64,000 nt of DNA from Vreelandella venusta (GTDB taxonomy: Bacteria; Pseudomonadota; Gammaproteobacteria; Pseudomonadales; Halomonadaceae): assembly GCF_007989605.1 (NCBI RefSeq), contig NZ_BJUL01000006.1, forward strand, positions 62,001 through 126,000, written 5' to 3'. Under the pieces are notes generated by a model. The model was not told where the DNA came from. It worked only from the letters and a program-made list of their open reading frames with translations, and made no database searches. This document shows, piece after piece, positions 45,224 to 55,441 of the stretch. A program made the translations under genes and the position numbers. Numbering within the stretch: the first letter of the stretch is position 1; each line of letters opens with the position of its first letter.

Positions 45224-45879
45224 CCTCCCGCCAAGCCATGCTACGCGGCGCTTTCGCCTTAGGAATGTTCTCGCTGGTCACTGCAGGCAGCGTTGCGTTG
45301 ACCCGAGCGGTGACTGCCGAGCGCATCGCTGACCATCAGCTAGCCTATCAACACCGCCAACTGCAGGATGTATTACCTGCCGCATTAGCAGACGTAGCGG
45401 TTCAAACGGTTTTAGATGGCGTATTCAAGCTCCCTAACCCCGAACAGCTGGGGCACCGCGAACCTCAACAGGGATGGTACGTCCAGCGCGATCATCAGCG
45501 GGTCGTCATCCTGCCGGTCGTTACTCGCCAAGGCTATAATGGCGAAATTCGGCTACTGGTGGGCATTGACCAGCAGCAACGTATTACCGGGGTACGTGTT
45601 ACCCACCACCAAGAAACGCCAGGGCTTGGCGATGACATTGAGCGCCAGCGTAGTGACTGGATAACTAAATTTAACGGTTTGAGTTTAAATAGCCTGCCGC
45701 CGGGAGGATGGGCCGTAGATAAAGATGGCGGCCACTTTGACGCTTTCACAGGCGCCACCATTACGCCACGCGCAGTCGTCAACGCCGTCCAGAGTGCTCT
45801 TAGCTATGTCTCCGGACATGTCGCCGAAAACGCTGCCGAAACAGAACTCCCTATCACCTTCGAAGAGTCCAGCCAATGA
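45220..45879 (+). CDS. rsxG: Electron transport complex subunit RsxG/RnfG
   Basis: The 219-residue protein has one N-terminal membrane anchor ([19 protein letters not shown]) and a periplasmic domain with the FMN-threonine motif [17 protein letters not shown]. Its [13 protein letters not shown] segment is typical of the family. Electrons pass from RsxB through RsxD/RsxG. It overlaps rsxE by four bases. Confidence 0.95.
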   Translation: MTSRQAMLRGAFALGMFSLVTAGSVALTRAVTAERIADHQLAYQHRQLQDVLPAALADVAVQTVLDGVFKLPNPEQLGHREPQQGWYVQRDHQRVVILPVVTRQGYNGEIRLLVGIDQQQRITGVRVTHHQETPGLGDDIERQRSDWITKFNGLSLNSLPPGGWAVDKDGGHFDAFTGATITPRAVVNAVQSALSYVSGHVAENAAETELPITFEESSQ

Positions 45880-46577
45880 GTCAGTGGCGCGAACTAGCCC
45901 GAAACGGCCTATGGTCGAATAACCCTGCTCTCGTTCAGTTACTGGGGCTATGCCCCTTACTGGCTGTTAGTGGTAGCGTTGTCAATGCACTGGGATTGGC
46001 ATTCGCTACCCTGCTTGTCATGGTGGGTGCTAGCACGACTATTTCGCTGATTCGCCACCAGGTTCCCAGCGCAGTAAGACTGCCTGCCTTTGTTATGGTG
46101 ATTGCCGCTTTCGTGACCTGTGCTGAGCTTTTAATGGCTGCATTTGCCTATTCGCTTTACCAAGTATTGGGAATTTTTATTCCATTGATCGTCACTAACT
46201 GTGCCATTTTAGGGCGTGCAGATGCGTTCGCTTCCCGCCAGCCAGTTATTCCGGCTGCCATTGATGGCTTTATGATGGGGCTGGGGTTCGGTGCCGTCTT
46301 GATTCTGCTCGGAGCACTACGCGAGTTGCTTGGGCAAGGCACGCTGTTTAGCGATATGGAACTGCTATTTGGGCCGATTGCCAGCAACTGGCAACTCACC
46401 TTCGTCGATGATTATCAATTTTTGTTTTTCGTACTGCCACCCGGGGCTTTTTTCGTTGCGGGGCTGTTGATTGCGCTAAAGAATGTAATTGATCAACGCC
46501 GTAGCGCTCGCGCGCAACCTGTTCAAGCGGTCTCCCGAACCGAACGTCGCGTACGCGTTACTGGCACTATCAAATAA
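45876..46577 (+). CDS. rsxE: Electron transport complex subunit RsxE/RnfE
   Basis: The 233-residue membrane protein is paralogous to RsxA, with six helices and the conserved [15 protein letters not shown] and [15 protein letters not shown] segments. It completes the complex in the order ABCDGE. nth follows after 15 bases, as in E. coli. Confidence 0.96.
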   Translation: MSQWRELARNGLWSNNPALVQLLGLCPLLAVSGSVVNALGLAFATLLVMVGASTTISLIRHQVPSAVRLPAFVMVIAAFVTCAELLMAAFAYSLYQVLGIFIPLIVTNCAILGRADAFASRQPVIPAAIDGFMMGLGFGAVLILLGALRELLGQGTLFSDMELLFGPIASNWQLTFVDDYQFLFFVLPPGAFFVAGLLIALKNVIDQRRSARAQPVQAVSRTERRVRVTGTIK

Positions 46578-46592
46578 CCAAGAGAGCACCCG

Positions 46593-47231
46593 ATGAATGC
46601 CCAAAAGCGTCATGAAATTTTTGCTCGCCTGCAGGCGGAGAACCCGCATCCCACGACTGAGCTAAACTGGAGCACGCCCTTTGAACTGCTAGCCGCGGTG
46701 CTGCTATCTGCTCAAGCCACGGACGTTGGTGTTAACAAGGCCACTGATAAGCTTTTCCCTGTGGCCAATACGCCCCAAGGGATCATTGACCTGGGTATCG
46801 ATGGGCTAAAAAGTTACATTAAAACCATTGGGCTGTTTAACACTAAAGCCGAAAACCTGATGAAAACCTGTCACTTGCTGATCAACCAACATGGTGGCGA
46901 GGTCCCTGAAACACGCAAAGCGCTGGAAGCCTTACCGGGGGTAGGCAGAAAAACCGCCAATGTGATTCTAAACACCGCGTTTGGCCAGCCTACCATCGCC
47001 GTAGACACACACATTTTTCGAGTTGCTAACCGCACGGGCATCGCCAAAGGCAAAGATGTCGTTGAGGTTGAGCAAAAGCTACTACGCCATGTTCCTAAGG
47101 CATTTAAACAGGACGCCCACCACTGGCTGATTCTTCATGGGCGCTATACCTGCATTGCCCGTAAGCCCCGCTGCGGCAGCTGCATTATTGAAGACCTGTG
47201 CGATTATCAAGACAAAACCGAACTTGCTTAA
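46593..47231 (+). CDS. nth: Endonuclease III
   Basis: This 212-residue DNA glycosylase/AP lyase removes oxidised pyrimidines. The HhH motif LPGVGRKTANVIL carries the catalytic Lys, and the conserved Asp follows in IAVDTHIFRVANR. The 4Fe-4S loop is C-x6-C-x2-C-x5-C (CIARKPRCGSCIIEDLC). It is at the end of the rsx operon, the common gammaproteobacterial arrangement. Confidence 0.97.
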   Translation: MNAQKRHEIFARLQAENPHPTTELNWSTPFELLAAVLLSAQATDVGVNKATDKLFPVANTPQGIIDLGIDGLKSYIKTIGLFNTKAENLMKTCHLLINQHGGEVPETRKALEALPGVGRKTANVILNTAFGQPTIAVDTHIFRVANRTGIAKGKDVVEVEQKLLRHVPKAFKQDAHHWLILHGRYTCIARKPRCGSCIIEDLCDYQDKTELA

Positions 47232-47284
47232 GTCCGCAGGCTGTTAACCTGAACAAAGCCGGGCCTCGGCCAACAATGCAGTGA

Positions 47285-48343
47285 TCAGTGTCCTATCAAA
47301 AGCGCACGATACGCGTGACGCCATTCGGGCCACTGCCACTGCCGGGTATTCAAAAGCGTTGGCTGGCTAGCAGGGTCGGTTAACCAAGCATTCAGGCGTT
47401 GGTAAAGCCCCTCTCGCGTGCCATCAAAGCGATAGTCGTTCGGGTATAATTCGGGGAAACACAGCCTGTCTGGCACTAGCGGGACCGCGCCGCGCTGGGC
47501 CGCTTCCATAATGGCTAACCCCTGGAACTCGTGCCATGTAGTAGAGACCACAATACCACCGCCCGCTAGCAACGCTCGATACTCCGCCTCTGGCTGTGGC
47601 CCCCAGCAAATTGTGTGCGCCGCCAAGCGCTCTTCTGCCTCATCAAAAATGGTAGGTACATCCCGAAAGCGCTGCCCAAGCACCGCCAACTCAAAGGGCA
47701 CCCGCTGCTCACTCAGCTTGAACAGCACTGCAAAGAAATCCTCGGGATTTTTATCGTACTCCCAGCGATGATTCCAGATAATCCGCCGTGGGTGTACGCT
47801 TACCTGGGGAATAGCCGCTAGCGGCATTATTGGCACAGGTAACACTTTTGCCTGTTGGCGTAAGCGCTCTAACGGCTTAGCTGCTGGCAGGTTTTCAGGC
47901 ATTTTTTTTAACAACCGCCGCGCACCGTCGAAAAAAGAGTCGCGGTTGTAGGCGCTATTAAACACCAGCGTATCCGCCGCCAACGCCGCGTATAAATTGA
48001 CCATCTTGGCCTCTACCTGGGAGATCTGATCGCTAGACTCTGGGTAGGCAAACTGGTTTTCATGAAAGTAAACAATCTTTCTGGCACGCCCTAAATGCGG
48101 AAATAAGCCAACCAGCGTGGCAATATCGACCATCGAAGTGGCTAACACAACCTCATAGGGTTCACTCAGCGTCTCGTACTCTTTTAACCACCAACTCAAT
48201 GGGTTACCGCGGATTCGCCACGAAAAGTGGCGTGGTGGCAAGCTAAGCAACGTCCAAGAGACATCACTTACTTCGGCCATCAGACTGTGAGCCCAATAGC
48301 GATGACTAACAGCCTCATAAGCAGACAATAATAAAACGCGCAT
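47285..48343 (-). CDS. GT4 glycosyltransferase, tRNA-queuosine mannosyltransferase (GTDC1/DUF3524) family
   Basis: The start at 48343 ([10 protein letters not shown]) follows AAGGTG, giving 352 residues; the hydrophobic upstream extension is not coding. The N-terminal part, [20 protein letters not shown] and [18 protein letters not shown], matches the DUF3524 pattern of vertebrate GTDC1, reported as the enzyme that mannosylates queuosine in tRNA-Asp. The C-terminal half is a GT-B nucleotide-sugar domain ([34 protein letters not shown]). Substrate in bacteria is not established; tRNA modification is a family-based inference. It is transcribed divergently from the receiver gene. Confidence 0.82.
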   Translation of the reverse strand: MRVLLLSAYEAVSHRYWAHSLMAEVSDVSWTLLSLPPRHFSWRIRGNPLSWWLKEYETLSEPYEVVLATSMVDIATLVGLFPHLGRARKIVYFHENQFAYPESSDQISQVEAKMVNLYAALAADTLVFNSAYNRDSFFDGARRLLKKMPENLPAAKPLERLRQQAKVLPVPIMPLAAIPQVSVHPRRIIWNHRWEYDKNPEDFFAVLFKLSEQRVPFELAVLGQRFRDVPTIFDEAEERLAAHTICWGPQPEAEYRALLAGGGIVVSTTWHEFQGLAIMEAAQRGAVPLVPDRLCFPELYPNDYRFDGTREGLYQRLNAWLTDPASQPTLLNTRQWQWPEWRHAYRALLIGH

Positions 48344-48497
48344 AAACACCTTAATAAAAAGCCCACTAAGCGAAGTAAACAGCAGCCACTTGATGACAGA
48401 CATGACGAGCATTCGGCCAAGGTCGTCTTGGCCTAACCTGTCGCGCTACATACACTCTAATCAAACACCTAACAACGACCCCTTTAGGGAGGGCATC

Positions 48498-48872
48498 ATG
48501 GCCAAAGTACTCGTGGTCGACGACGAGCCCAATATTGTACTGTCTCTGGAATTTTTAATGGAGCAGGCAGGCTTTCAAGTTGTCACCGCCTACGACGGAG
48601 AAGCCGCACTCGAACGCATCAACGACTCAGCCCCCGATCTGCTGCTGCTTGATATTAGCCTGCCCGGAATCAGCGGTTTTGATGTACTTGAGCACCTTCG
48701 CCGTTCAGAAGCGACCGCTCAGCTGCCGGTCATTATGCTGACCGCCCATGGGCGAGATATCGAACGCGAAAAAGGCTTAGCACTAGGAGCTGATGACTAC
48801 ATTACCAAACCGTTTTCGACCCAGTCGTTAATTGAAAAAGTTAAATCACTGCTCAGTGGTAACCCGCAATGA
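48498..48872 (+). CDS. Single-domain response regulator receiver
   Basis: The 124-residue receiver starts at ATG 48498 with GGGAGGG upstream. Acidic pocket residues are in VVDDEP, the phosphoacceptor is Asp52 (LLLDISLPG), and the Thr and Lys of the signalling site are in VIMLTAHGR and DDYITKPFS. There is no output domain. It overlaps the exonuclease-fusion gene (ATGA) and belongs to the same operon as the symporter-kinase at 51132, its likely phosphodonor (inference). Confidence 0.9.
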   Translation: MAKVLVVDDEPNIVLSLEFLMEQAGFQVVTAYDGEAALERINDSAPDLLLLDISLPGISGFDVLEHLRRSEATAQLPVIMLTAHGRDIEREKGLALGADDYITKPFSTQSLIEKVKSLLSGNPQ

Positions 48873-50929
48873 CCCGTAATGGGCTCCCTAAACGTCAGCG
48901 GCTCATTGGCCTATGGCTATTGCTAAGTGGTATCAGTTTGCTGGGGGGCGCTATTTTTGCTGCGTGGCTAGATGCTCAGCTTACGCCTACCGGCCTTACC
49001 CGTGTCGCGCTCTGGTTGGGCAGTTTTTCCGGCGGCGCGACGATCTTTTTAGTTGGCCTGCTACTAGAACGCATGCTATTCACCCCTCTCCGTCATTTAC
49101 AGGTTCAATTGGCTAGGTTAGTGGCAAACCCAGATGCGCGTGATGAACACCCTCCAGAAGGTTGGCTGAAAGGGCTCGGCCCTGATCTGCGAAGAGTGCG
49201 TGAGAGTTGGCGCATTGATCGCAATCAATTAGCCACAGCGCATGCCGACGGCGCACGTAGCGCCGCAAAAATACGTCGCGAATTAGAAACGCTGCTGCAA
49301 GTACTCGAAACCCCCTTATTACTATGTGACCACCACCGCCGCTTGATGCTCTTCAACCAGGCTGCGGAAGATTTCTTTATCGATAATACGGCGCTGGGCT
49401 TGGGTAAACGCCTAGAGGCGCTGCTGCCCGTTGCCAGCCTGCAACAAGCGCTTAGCCAACTTCCCGCGGATGGTTCACCCCGCGAGCTGCTTGCCCCCTG
49501 TGATAACCGCTGGTTAAAGGTTGTGCTACGCCGAGTTCCTGGCAGTGATGGAGAAACACTACTAACGTTTAGCGATGCAACCGCGTCCTGGTCAAATGAA
49601 ATGGGGGTTAGAGCAGAACTCGCCTCTAAGCTCCCCTTGTTACGCCAACATACGGCAAGCCTGACCAGCGCAGCGGATGCACTGATACAACTGCGCCATA
49701 ACGGTGCGGAGAACCCTATGTTACGCCAGCGGTTCGAGCAGGTAATCCAAGAGGAAGGCGCGATCCTTGGCGATAATGTTGGTCAAATCGGACAGTTATT
49801 GGATGATTTGCAACATCAAGGTGAGCGTTTAACTCCCATGTGGTCGAATGACTTCTGGCAAGCCCTGGATGAACGCTTAGACCCAGCGCATCGACTCATC
49901 ACCCCTGTTGGTATGCCTGCCTGGTTTAAAGGCGATGCACCGGCACTAATTGTTCTGTTTGATTCCTTAGTCAAGCATCTGAATTCTCACCTGCCGGTTA
50001 GCCATTTTGAAGGTGAGATATGCCTTGGCAACAAGCGGGTTTATTTGGACTTAATTTGGCAAGGCAGCCCCTTGCCAGAGCATGAACTAGCGAAGTGGCG
50101 TCGCCAGCCCCTGCCATCGCTACCGCTTAATCCGCTGGTGTCTGACGTACTGCGTCAGCATGCAAGCGATATTTGGAGTCTTGCTGATGATGATGCTATT
50201 CATGCGCGCTTGCGCCTGCCGCTACCGGCAATGGAGCGCGTTGGTGCGCCTCGTGAAACCGCACCTCCGCGACCAGAGTTCCATGATTTCGGCATTGCTG
50301 ACCTGCCGCCACCCGATGAGGAATTGGCTAACCGCACGCTACGTAGCCTAGAGGTGGTTGCGTTTGATACTGAAACCACCGGCCTTGAGCTGCGCCGAGG
50401 AGATACAGTGATTAGCCTGGGGGCTTGTCGGGTGGTCAATGCGCGGCTATTGGCCAGCGAGGTCTTTGATCAAAAAGTCGATCCGAAACGCCCAATCCCC
50501 CCTGCCAGTACAGCCATACACGGATTGACAGATGCTGACGTGGCCGGTGCACCGCCCCTTGATATTGTCCTCACGCGCTTTCGAGATTACGTCGGTGAAG
50601 CGGTTCTATTAGCGCATAATGCCGCTTTTGATATGCTCGCCATTACTAACAAAGGGGTTGTCTTTGATTTGCCAGTTATCGATACCTTATTAATCTCAAG
50701 AGCATTAGACGAAGCCTTAGATGGACATGATTTAGATACCTTGGCACAACGCTACGACCTGACGTTTCCACCAGACACTCGCCACACGGCGCTTGGGGAT
50801 GCCCGTGTAACCGCTGAGTTATGGCTAGCGTTGTTACCACGCCTTGAAGCACGTGGCGTGGATACGTTAGAGCAGCTGTTGGCGCTGCAGGCCAACGCGT
50901 TTGATCGCCAGGATGCCAGTGCCTCATGA
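48869..50929 (+). CDS. Membrane PAS-like sensor fused to DnaQ-type 3'-5' exonuclease
   Basis: The 686-residue protein begins with two membrane helices (about residues 10-33 and 47-67), then a HAMP-like and helical stretch and a PAS-like segment ([20 protein letters not shown], about 150-170). A long helical region of degenerate kinase type follows; no H-box or ATP-binding motifs are intact. Residues about 495-665 form a complete DEDDh exonuclease: Asp500 and Glu502 (FDTETTGL), His583 and Asp588 (HNAAFD), His639 and Asp644 (HTALGD). Related exonuclease genes stand near symporter-kinases in Pseudomonas-type bacteria. It overlaps the receiver and the small membrane protein genes. Confidence 0.88.
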   Translation: MTRNGLPKRQRLIGLWLLLSGISLLGGAIFAAWLDAQLTPTGLTRVALWLGSFSGGATIFLVGLLLERMLFTPLRHLQVQLARLVANPDARDEHPPEGWLKGLGPDLRRVRESWRIDRNQLATAHADGARSAAKIRRELETLLQVLETPLLLCDHHRRLMLFNQAAEDFFIDNTALGLGKRLEALLPVASLQQALSQLPADGSPRELLAPCDNRWLKVVLRRVPGSDGETLLTFSDATASWSNEMGVRAELASKLPLLRQHTASLTSAADALIQLRHNGAENPMLRQRFEQVIQEEGAILGDNVGQIGQLLDDLQHQGERLTPMWSNDFWQALDERLDPAHRLITPVGMPAWFKGDAPALIVLFDSLVKHLNSHLPVSHFEGEICLGNKRVYLDLIWQGSPLPEHELAKWRRQPLPSLPLNPLVSDVLRQHASDIWSLADDDAIHARLRLPLPAMERVGAPRETAPPRPEFHDFGIADLPPPDEELANRTLRSLEVVAFDTETTGLELRRGDTVISLGACRVVNARLLASEVFDQKVDPKRPIPPASTAIHGLTDADVAGAPPLDIVLTRFRDYVGEAVLLAHNAAFDMLAITNKGVVFDLPVIDTLLISRALDEALDGHDLDTLAQRYDLTFPPDTRHTALGDARVTAELWLALLPRLEARGVDTLEQLLALQANAFDRQDASAS

Positions 50930-51129
50930 AACATCCAGGCTCACGGCAAATCGAGCGTTTAATAGCCTTATTCGCCCTAGCAATACTGCTCTTCAGCCCC
51001 CCGCTGATTATCATGGTTGACCGGCTCACCGGTTTGAGCATGAGCGGGTTACCGCTGTATCTGTTTGTTGCTTGGGGCGTGGTAATTGGCCTCGCCGCTT
51101 GGTTAATGGAACAACGCTCGGGACGCTGA
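50926..51129 (+). CDS. Small two-helix membrane protein upstream of symporter-kinase
   Basis: The 67-residue protein has two hydrophobic helices (LIALFALAILLFSPPLIIMV and LYLFVAWGVVIGLAAWL). It starts on an ATGA overlap with the exonuclease fusion and ends two bases before the symporter-kinase start. Its size and position resemble the small subunits that accompany some sodium/solute symporters, so it may be a partner of the transporter. Confidence 0.75.
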   Translation: MKHPGSRQIERLIALFALAILLFSPPLIIMVDRLTGLSMSGLPLYLFVAWGVVIGLAAWLMEQRSGR

Positions 51130-51131
51130 TC

Positions 51132-53900
51132 ATGCGAACAGATGCAGTGATTCTAGGAACAGCATTTGGCTATTTGGCGCTGCTGTTTGTCGTCGCCGCG
51201 TGGGGGGATCGCCGTGCCGAGCAAGGTCGATCATTAATTGGCTCGCCCACGGTATATGCGCTATCGATTGCCGTTTACTGCACCGCCTGGACATTCTATG
51301 GCAGCGTAGGGCGGGCGGCGGCATATGGCCCTAGCTTCCTACTTATCTATCTTGGTCCCACTCTGGCGATGCTTCTCGCCCCTGTCATCATTCGTAAAAT
51401 GGTACGCATCGCATCCCGCCAGCGCATCACTTCTATTGCTGACTTCATTAGTGCTCGTTATGGCAAAAGCACGAGTTTAGGCGCACTCGTTGCATTAATG
51501 GCTCTCATTTGTATTACGCCCTACATTGCACTGCAGTTAAAAGCGATCACTGTTAGCCATGCCGTACTGGTGAACTATCCCAATACAGCGGATGCCACCC
51601 TGGTTGATGAGCGTTTCTGGCTGGACAAATCGCTTTGGGTCGCCTTAGTACTTGCGGTATTTATTATACTTTTCGGCACGCGCCACCTAGATGCCAGTGA
51701 GCGTCATGAGGGAATGGTTGCTGCTATTGCCTTGGAATCAGTGGTGAAGCTAATTGCGTTTATGGCCGTCGGTATTTTTGTGGTGTTTGTGTTGTATGAA
51801 GGCCCCGGCGCACTATTCGACAGCGTTGCCATGGTGCCTGAAGTGGCGGATAAAATGGGGCTGACAAGTGTACCAGGCGGTGCCACTGGCTGGGCCGGAA
51901 TGCTAGTACTCGCATTTCTGGCCTTTTTAACCCTGCCTCGCCAGTTCCAGGTGCTGGTTGTCGAAAACGTCGATGAACAGCATTTAGCCAGGGCAAGCTG
52001 GTTATTTCCGCTTTATATGTTGCTCATCAACCTATTTGTTATTCCTATTGCCCTTGCTGGCCTATTGTTAGGTGCTGGCGCAGGCGACTCCGATAGTTTT
52101 GTGCTGACACTGCCCCTCTCTGCAGGGCTTGAAGGGTTACCCTTGCTGGTATTTATAGGCGGTCTTTCAGCAGCAACCGGCATGGTGATTGTTGAAACGA
52201 TTGCACTTTCTACCATGGTAAGCAATCAGCTCATTATGCCTTTGCTGCTAAGAACACAACGCCTTCACCTGAGCACGTCCGGCGAGCTGGCGGATTGGCT
52301 ATTGGGTATTCGCCGCATTGCCATCGTTTTGATACTGCTGCTTGGCTATCTATACCACGCGCTGATTGGTGACTCCTACAGCCTTGTCACTATCGGGCTT
52401 GTCTCCTTCGCGGGGGTCGCACAATTTGCCCCAGCTCTGTTAATCGGCCTTTACTGGCGCGGTGCGACCCGCCAAGGAGCCACCGTTGGCTTAATCGCAG
52501 GCTTTTTAGTCTGGTGCTATACGTTACTGCTGCCGGGTTTTGCCCAATCCGGTTGGTTAGATGCAACATTTCTAACTCAGGGGCCATGGGGCATTACATG
52601 GCTGATGCCTTACCGCTTATTTGGCCTAGAAGATTGGGATATTTATTCCCACGCACTGCTGTGGAGTATGTTGGCAAATGTCGGCTTACTGATTGGCGTG
52701 TCACTTTTTAGCCGTCCTACGCCACTTGAGCAAACCCAAGCCGCCCTGTTTACTGAAGCCTTACACCCCAACTTGCAAACGACCTCTTTATGGAGAGGCC
52801 AGACGACTCAAGGCGCCTTAAAAGCGCTGTTGATTCGCTACCTTGGCAATCAAGTCACCCATCGTGTGTTTAACCAAAGCATTAATAAAAGCGACTATCG
52901 CTCAGACGACCCGGCGACAGCCGATCTAATTACCCGTTCAGAGCAGGCACTGGCAGGCTCACTTGGCAGTGCATCAGCGCGCGTACTGATCAATTCTGTA
53001 GTACGCGGAGAAGCACTGGATCTTGAGTCGATTTTGAGCATTTTAGACACCACGTCACAAACCCTGGAATACAACCGTCGGCTAGAGCAAAAATCTCAAG
53101 AATTAGTCGCCGTCAGTGACGAGCTACGCAGCGCCAATGAACAGCTGCGCGAGCTTGATCGCTTGAAAGATGAATTTGTCGCCATGGTAAGTCATGAGCT
53201 GCGAACCCCGCTAACCTCGATACGCGCGTTTGCCGAAATATTACGCGATAGCGATCAACTACCCGATGAAAAACGCCAACATTTTCTTGGTGTTATTGTC
53301 CATGAGAGCCAACGTCTTTCGCGTTTAATCGAGGAAATTCTTGACCTTGCGCGCTTAGAAAGCGGTCGCCTGACGCTTCATCCTGTCACCCTCGACCTAG
53401 CAGCCCTAGCGAGGCAGAGCATCGATGCGGTTGCCCGCTTACATGAAGATCGAGGTATTACCCTGGATATCAGTTTAGCGGCTGACCCCGCTATGGTGGT
53501 CGGTGATCAAGACCGCTTGGAGCAAGTCATCATTAACTTGCTCGATAACGCCAGTAAATTCGCTGACCGCCAGCAGCCTCAAGTGCGGCTGGCACTTTAT
53601 CGGCATCGCAATCATTTTCGTTTAAGCGTTGAAGATAACGGGCCAGGTATCAGCGCTGACGAGCGTGAGCGCGTATTTGAGAAATTTCATCAAATACAGC
53701 AAAGCGGCGAGACACCACGCGGACGCCCCAAAGGTAGCGGCCTTGGTTTACCTATCAGTCGCGGCATAATTGCTCACCTTGGTGGAAGGCTATGGGTGGA
53801 AGATGCTAAAACGCTGGGGGGCGCATGCTTAACCCTAGAGCTGCCAGCAGCCCCAAAGGAGTCAACTCTAGGTAACTCTTCGCAACTTACGGAGGAATAG
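51132..53900 (+). CDS. Na+/solute symporter-histidine kinase (CbrA/CrbS-like)
   Basis: The 922-residue protein starts MRTDAVILGTAFGYL at 51132. Residues 1-580 form about 13 membrane helices of the SSS family, followed by a coiled coil (LEQKSQELVAVSDELRSANE), HisKA with His688 (MVSHELRTPLTSIRAF), and HATPase with the N box (IINLLDNASKF), G1 (EDNGPGIS) and G2 (GSGLGLPIS). No receiver is fused, and the receiver gene at 48498 is the nearest partner. Known relatives sense histidine or acetate and control carbon metabolism. The ligand here is unknown. Confidence 0.93.
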   Translation: MRTDAVILGTAFGYLALLFVVAAWGDRRAEQGRSLIGSPTVYALSIAVYCTAWTFYGSVGRAAAYGPSFLLIYLGPTLAMLLAPVIIRKMVRIASRQRITSIADFISARYGKSTSLGALVALMALICITPYIALQLKAITVSHAVLVNYPNTADATLVDERFWLDKSLWVALVLAVFIILFGTRHLDASERHEGMVAAIALESVVKLIAFMAVGIFVVFVLYEGPGALFDSVAMVPEVADKMGLTSVPGGATGWAGMLVLAFLAFLTLPRQFQVLVVENVDEQHLARASWLFPLYMLLINLFVIPIALAGLLLGAGAGDSDSFVLTLPLSAGLEGLPLLVFIGGLSAATGMVIVETIALSTMVSNQLIMPLLLRTQRLHLSTSGELADWLLGIRRIAIVLILLLGYLYHALIGDSYSLVTIGLVSFAGVAQFAPALLIGLYWRGATRQGATVGLIAGFLVWCYTLLLPGFAQSGWLDATFLTQGPWGITWLMPYRLFGLEDWDIYSHALLWSMLANVGLLIGVSLFSRPTPLEQTQAALFTEALHPNLQTTSLWRGQTTQGALKALLIRYLGNQVTHRVFNQSINKSDYRSDDPATADLITRSEQALAGSLGSASARVLINSVVRGEALDLESILSILDTTSQTLEYNRRLEQKSQELVAVSDELRSANEQLRELDRLKDEFVAMVSHELRTPLTSIRAFAEILRDSDQLPDEKRQHFLGVIVHESQRLSRLIEEILDLARLESGRLTLHPVTLDLAALARQSIDAVARLHEDRGITLDISLAADPAMVVGDQDRLEQVIINLLDNASKFADRQQPQVRLALYRHRNHFRLSVEDNGPGISADERERVFEKFHQIQQSGETPRGRPKGSGLGLPISRGIIAHLGGRLWVEDAKTLGGACLTLELPAAPKESTLGNSSQLTEE

Positions 53901-53903
53901 CCG

Positions 53904-55031
53904 TTATAAGCGCTTTACTTGATTAACAAACGCTTTGATTTGCTGTAAATCAAATTTCAGCAACAGCCGCTCATCATCACGAAGGCGTCGCAGGTCCACC
54001 CAACCGTCGGCGGTCTGCCCACAAGACTTATTGTGGCGTTGCTGCTCTAAAAGCAAGTGCTGAATACGGCTAAAGGCAGCTAGCAATAAGTTCGACTGCT
54101 CCTTCGTCAACGCACGAGTGAAATGGGCAAGTGCCGTTAATCGTTCACGGGTGCCTATCTCACTTCTCTGGTAGCGCACACAGAGTAATCGGGCAGCGCT
54201 TATTAACGGCATCAATGCTTGTCGCTTGAGATCGATTGCTTGGTCATAGGGAGCTGCTAGCCCAGGATGTGAAGCAATGCGGCCAAACCGGTCAAGCGCC
54301 ACCGGCAGCTCATCTAACAACGCCGCCATTTCATTCATGAACAAAGGCGCGCTTGAGAGAGTTGAACGCACCCGTTGGCCTAACGCTTGTGCGAGTTCAG
54401 GGTTCCCCGCCACAGGATAAAAATCAAGCCATATATTGGTTTGCTGCACCCGCTTAACCTGGCGATCCGCACTCCAAATTACAAATTGCTGCTGCCATTC
54501 GCTCAAGCGTTTGCGCCACATTGGCCAACGCGCCATGACATGGCCACGGCAAAGCGGAATGCCTGCTTCATCTAAGCGCTGTGTAAAACGCTCGCCTAGC
54601 GCCTGAAAGTAGCCATCAACTTCAACGTGTCGAGTGTCAGGATAGTCGTCAATAATCAGCGCATTGTCCTGGTCAGGCCCCAGCAAGCTTTCAAAGCGTG
54701 CCGCCGAGCCGAGGGTAACAACACAGTAATCCACCGGCGGCTTCCCCCACCCTTGCGCCTGCATCTCATCTAGTGCGGCGGCAATCGATTGACGATAAAG
54801 CCAAGCGATGTGGTCGCTAATGAGTTCGCTAATACGCCAAGCAGGCAAGTCATAACGCAGCAATGTCTCAACAAAAGAGAGCTGTGCGGCATAGGCGTCA
54901 GATAAGGATGGATTAAAAAGAGAGGTATGCGCGTAAAAATCGCGAAGTGGAGCGCTTAGCGCCGAGATATCCAATGAGCCATGATGACATACCAAGGAGC
55001 GCCAAGGGGAAGCACGATAGACCATGTGCAT
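53904..55031 (-). CDS. DUF294 nucleotidyltransferase domain protein, no CBS domains
   Basis: The 375-residue soluble protein has the nucleotidyltransferase signature GSAARFESLLGPDQDNALI (Gly-Ser plus the Asp pair, about residues 110-128) and the C-terminal DUF294 helical domain. The family often has N-terminal cNMP-binding and CBS domains; these are absent, so this is a short form. It converges on the symporter-kinase gene with three bases between the stops. DUF294, DnaQ-type and SSS-kinase genes form a recurring neighbourhood. Its target is unknown. Confidence 0.85.
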   Translation of the reverse strand: MHMVYRASPWRSLVCHHGSLDISALSAPLRDFYAHTSLFNPSLSDAYAAQLSFVETLLRYDLPAWRISELISDHIAWLYRQSIAAALDEMQAQGWGKPPVDYCVVTLGSAARFESLLGPDQDNALIIDDYPDTRHVEVDGYFQALGERFTQRLDEAGIPLCRGHVMARWPMWRKRLSEWQQQFVIWSADRQVKRVQQTNIWLDFYPVAGNPELAQALGQRVRSTLSSAPLFMNEMAALLDELPVALDRFGRIASHPGLAAPYDQAIDLKRQALMPLISAARLLCVRYQRSEIGTRERLTALAHFTRALTKEQSNLLLAAFSRIQHLLLEQQRHNKSCGQTADGWVDLRRLRDDERLLLKFDLQQIKAFVNQVKRL

Positions 55032-55061
55032 ACTCCGCTCCTCAACTAAACGAAAAGCTTG

Positions 55062-55388
55062 CTAGGTTTCACTAGCATTACGAGGATCAGCGGTAAACAT
55101 CTCCTCACCCACTTCATCAATAAAGCGCTGCGCTTTAGCGACCATCATCGCATCGCAGGCATCACGGCCTGGCAACATGTCAGAGCGTTCAAAGCGGTGC
55201 TCGTGAGTAACGCCCTCGCCATCTAACTTACGGATCCAACCGCTAACGCGAAACTGCCCACTTTGGTTATCAGGCTGAGACACAATCAAATACTCTTTAT
55301 ATTCAACTGGCTCGGCCGCTTTGGTGCTTCCATCCGAGGCGCCAGCCCCCGCGCCACCCAACAGGCCAGAAAATAGTTTTTTAAACAT
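55062..55388 (-). CDS. HlyU family transcriptional regulator-like protein
   Basis: The 108-residue protein starts MFKKLFSGLLGGAGAGASDG, and the remainder (VEYKEYLIVSQPDNQSGQFR; DACDAMMVAKAQRFIDEVGE) matches the small HlyU family named by Pfam. The Gly/Ala-rich N-terminus is a typical linker, not a membrane helix. It lies between the DUF294 gene and argG, both on the same strand, 53 bases after argG and its terminator. Function beyond the family name is not known. Confidence 0.82.
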   Translation of the reverse strand: MFKKLFSGLLGGAGAGASDGSTKAAEPVEYKEYLIVSQPDNQSGQFRVSGWIRKLDGEGVTHEHRFERSDMLPGRDACDAMMVAKAQRFIDEVGEEMFTADPRNASET

Positions 55389-55404
55389 TCGCTCTCCTTC
55401 ACAT

Positions 55405-55434
55405 TAAAAGCGGCCAGACGTCGCCTGGCCGCTT
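55405..55434 (-). terminator. Terminator of argG
   Basis: AAGCGGCCAG (55408-55417) pairs perfectly with CTGGCCGCTT (55425-55434), followed on the minus strand by TTTTAAT, just past the argG stop. Confidence 0.75.
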
Positions 55435-55441
55435 AGCATGC

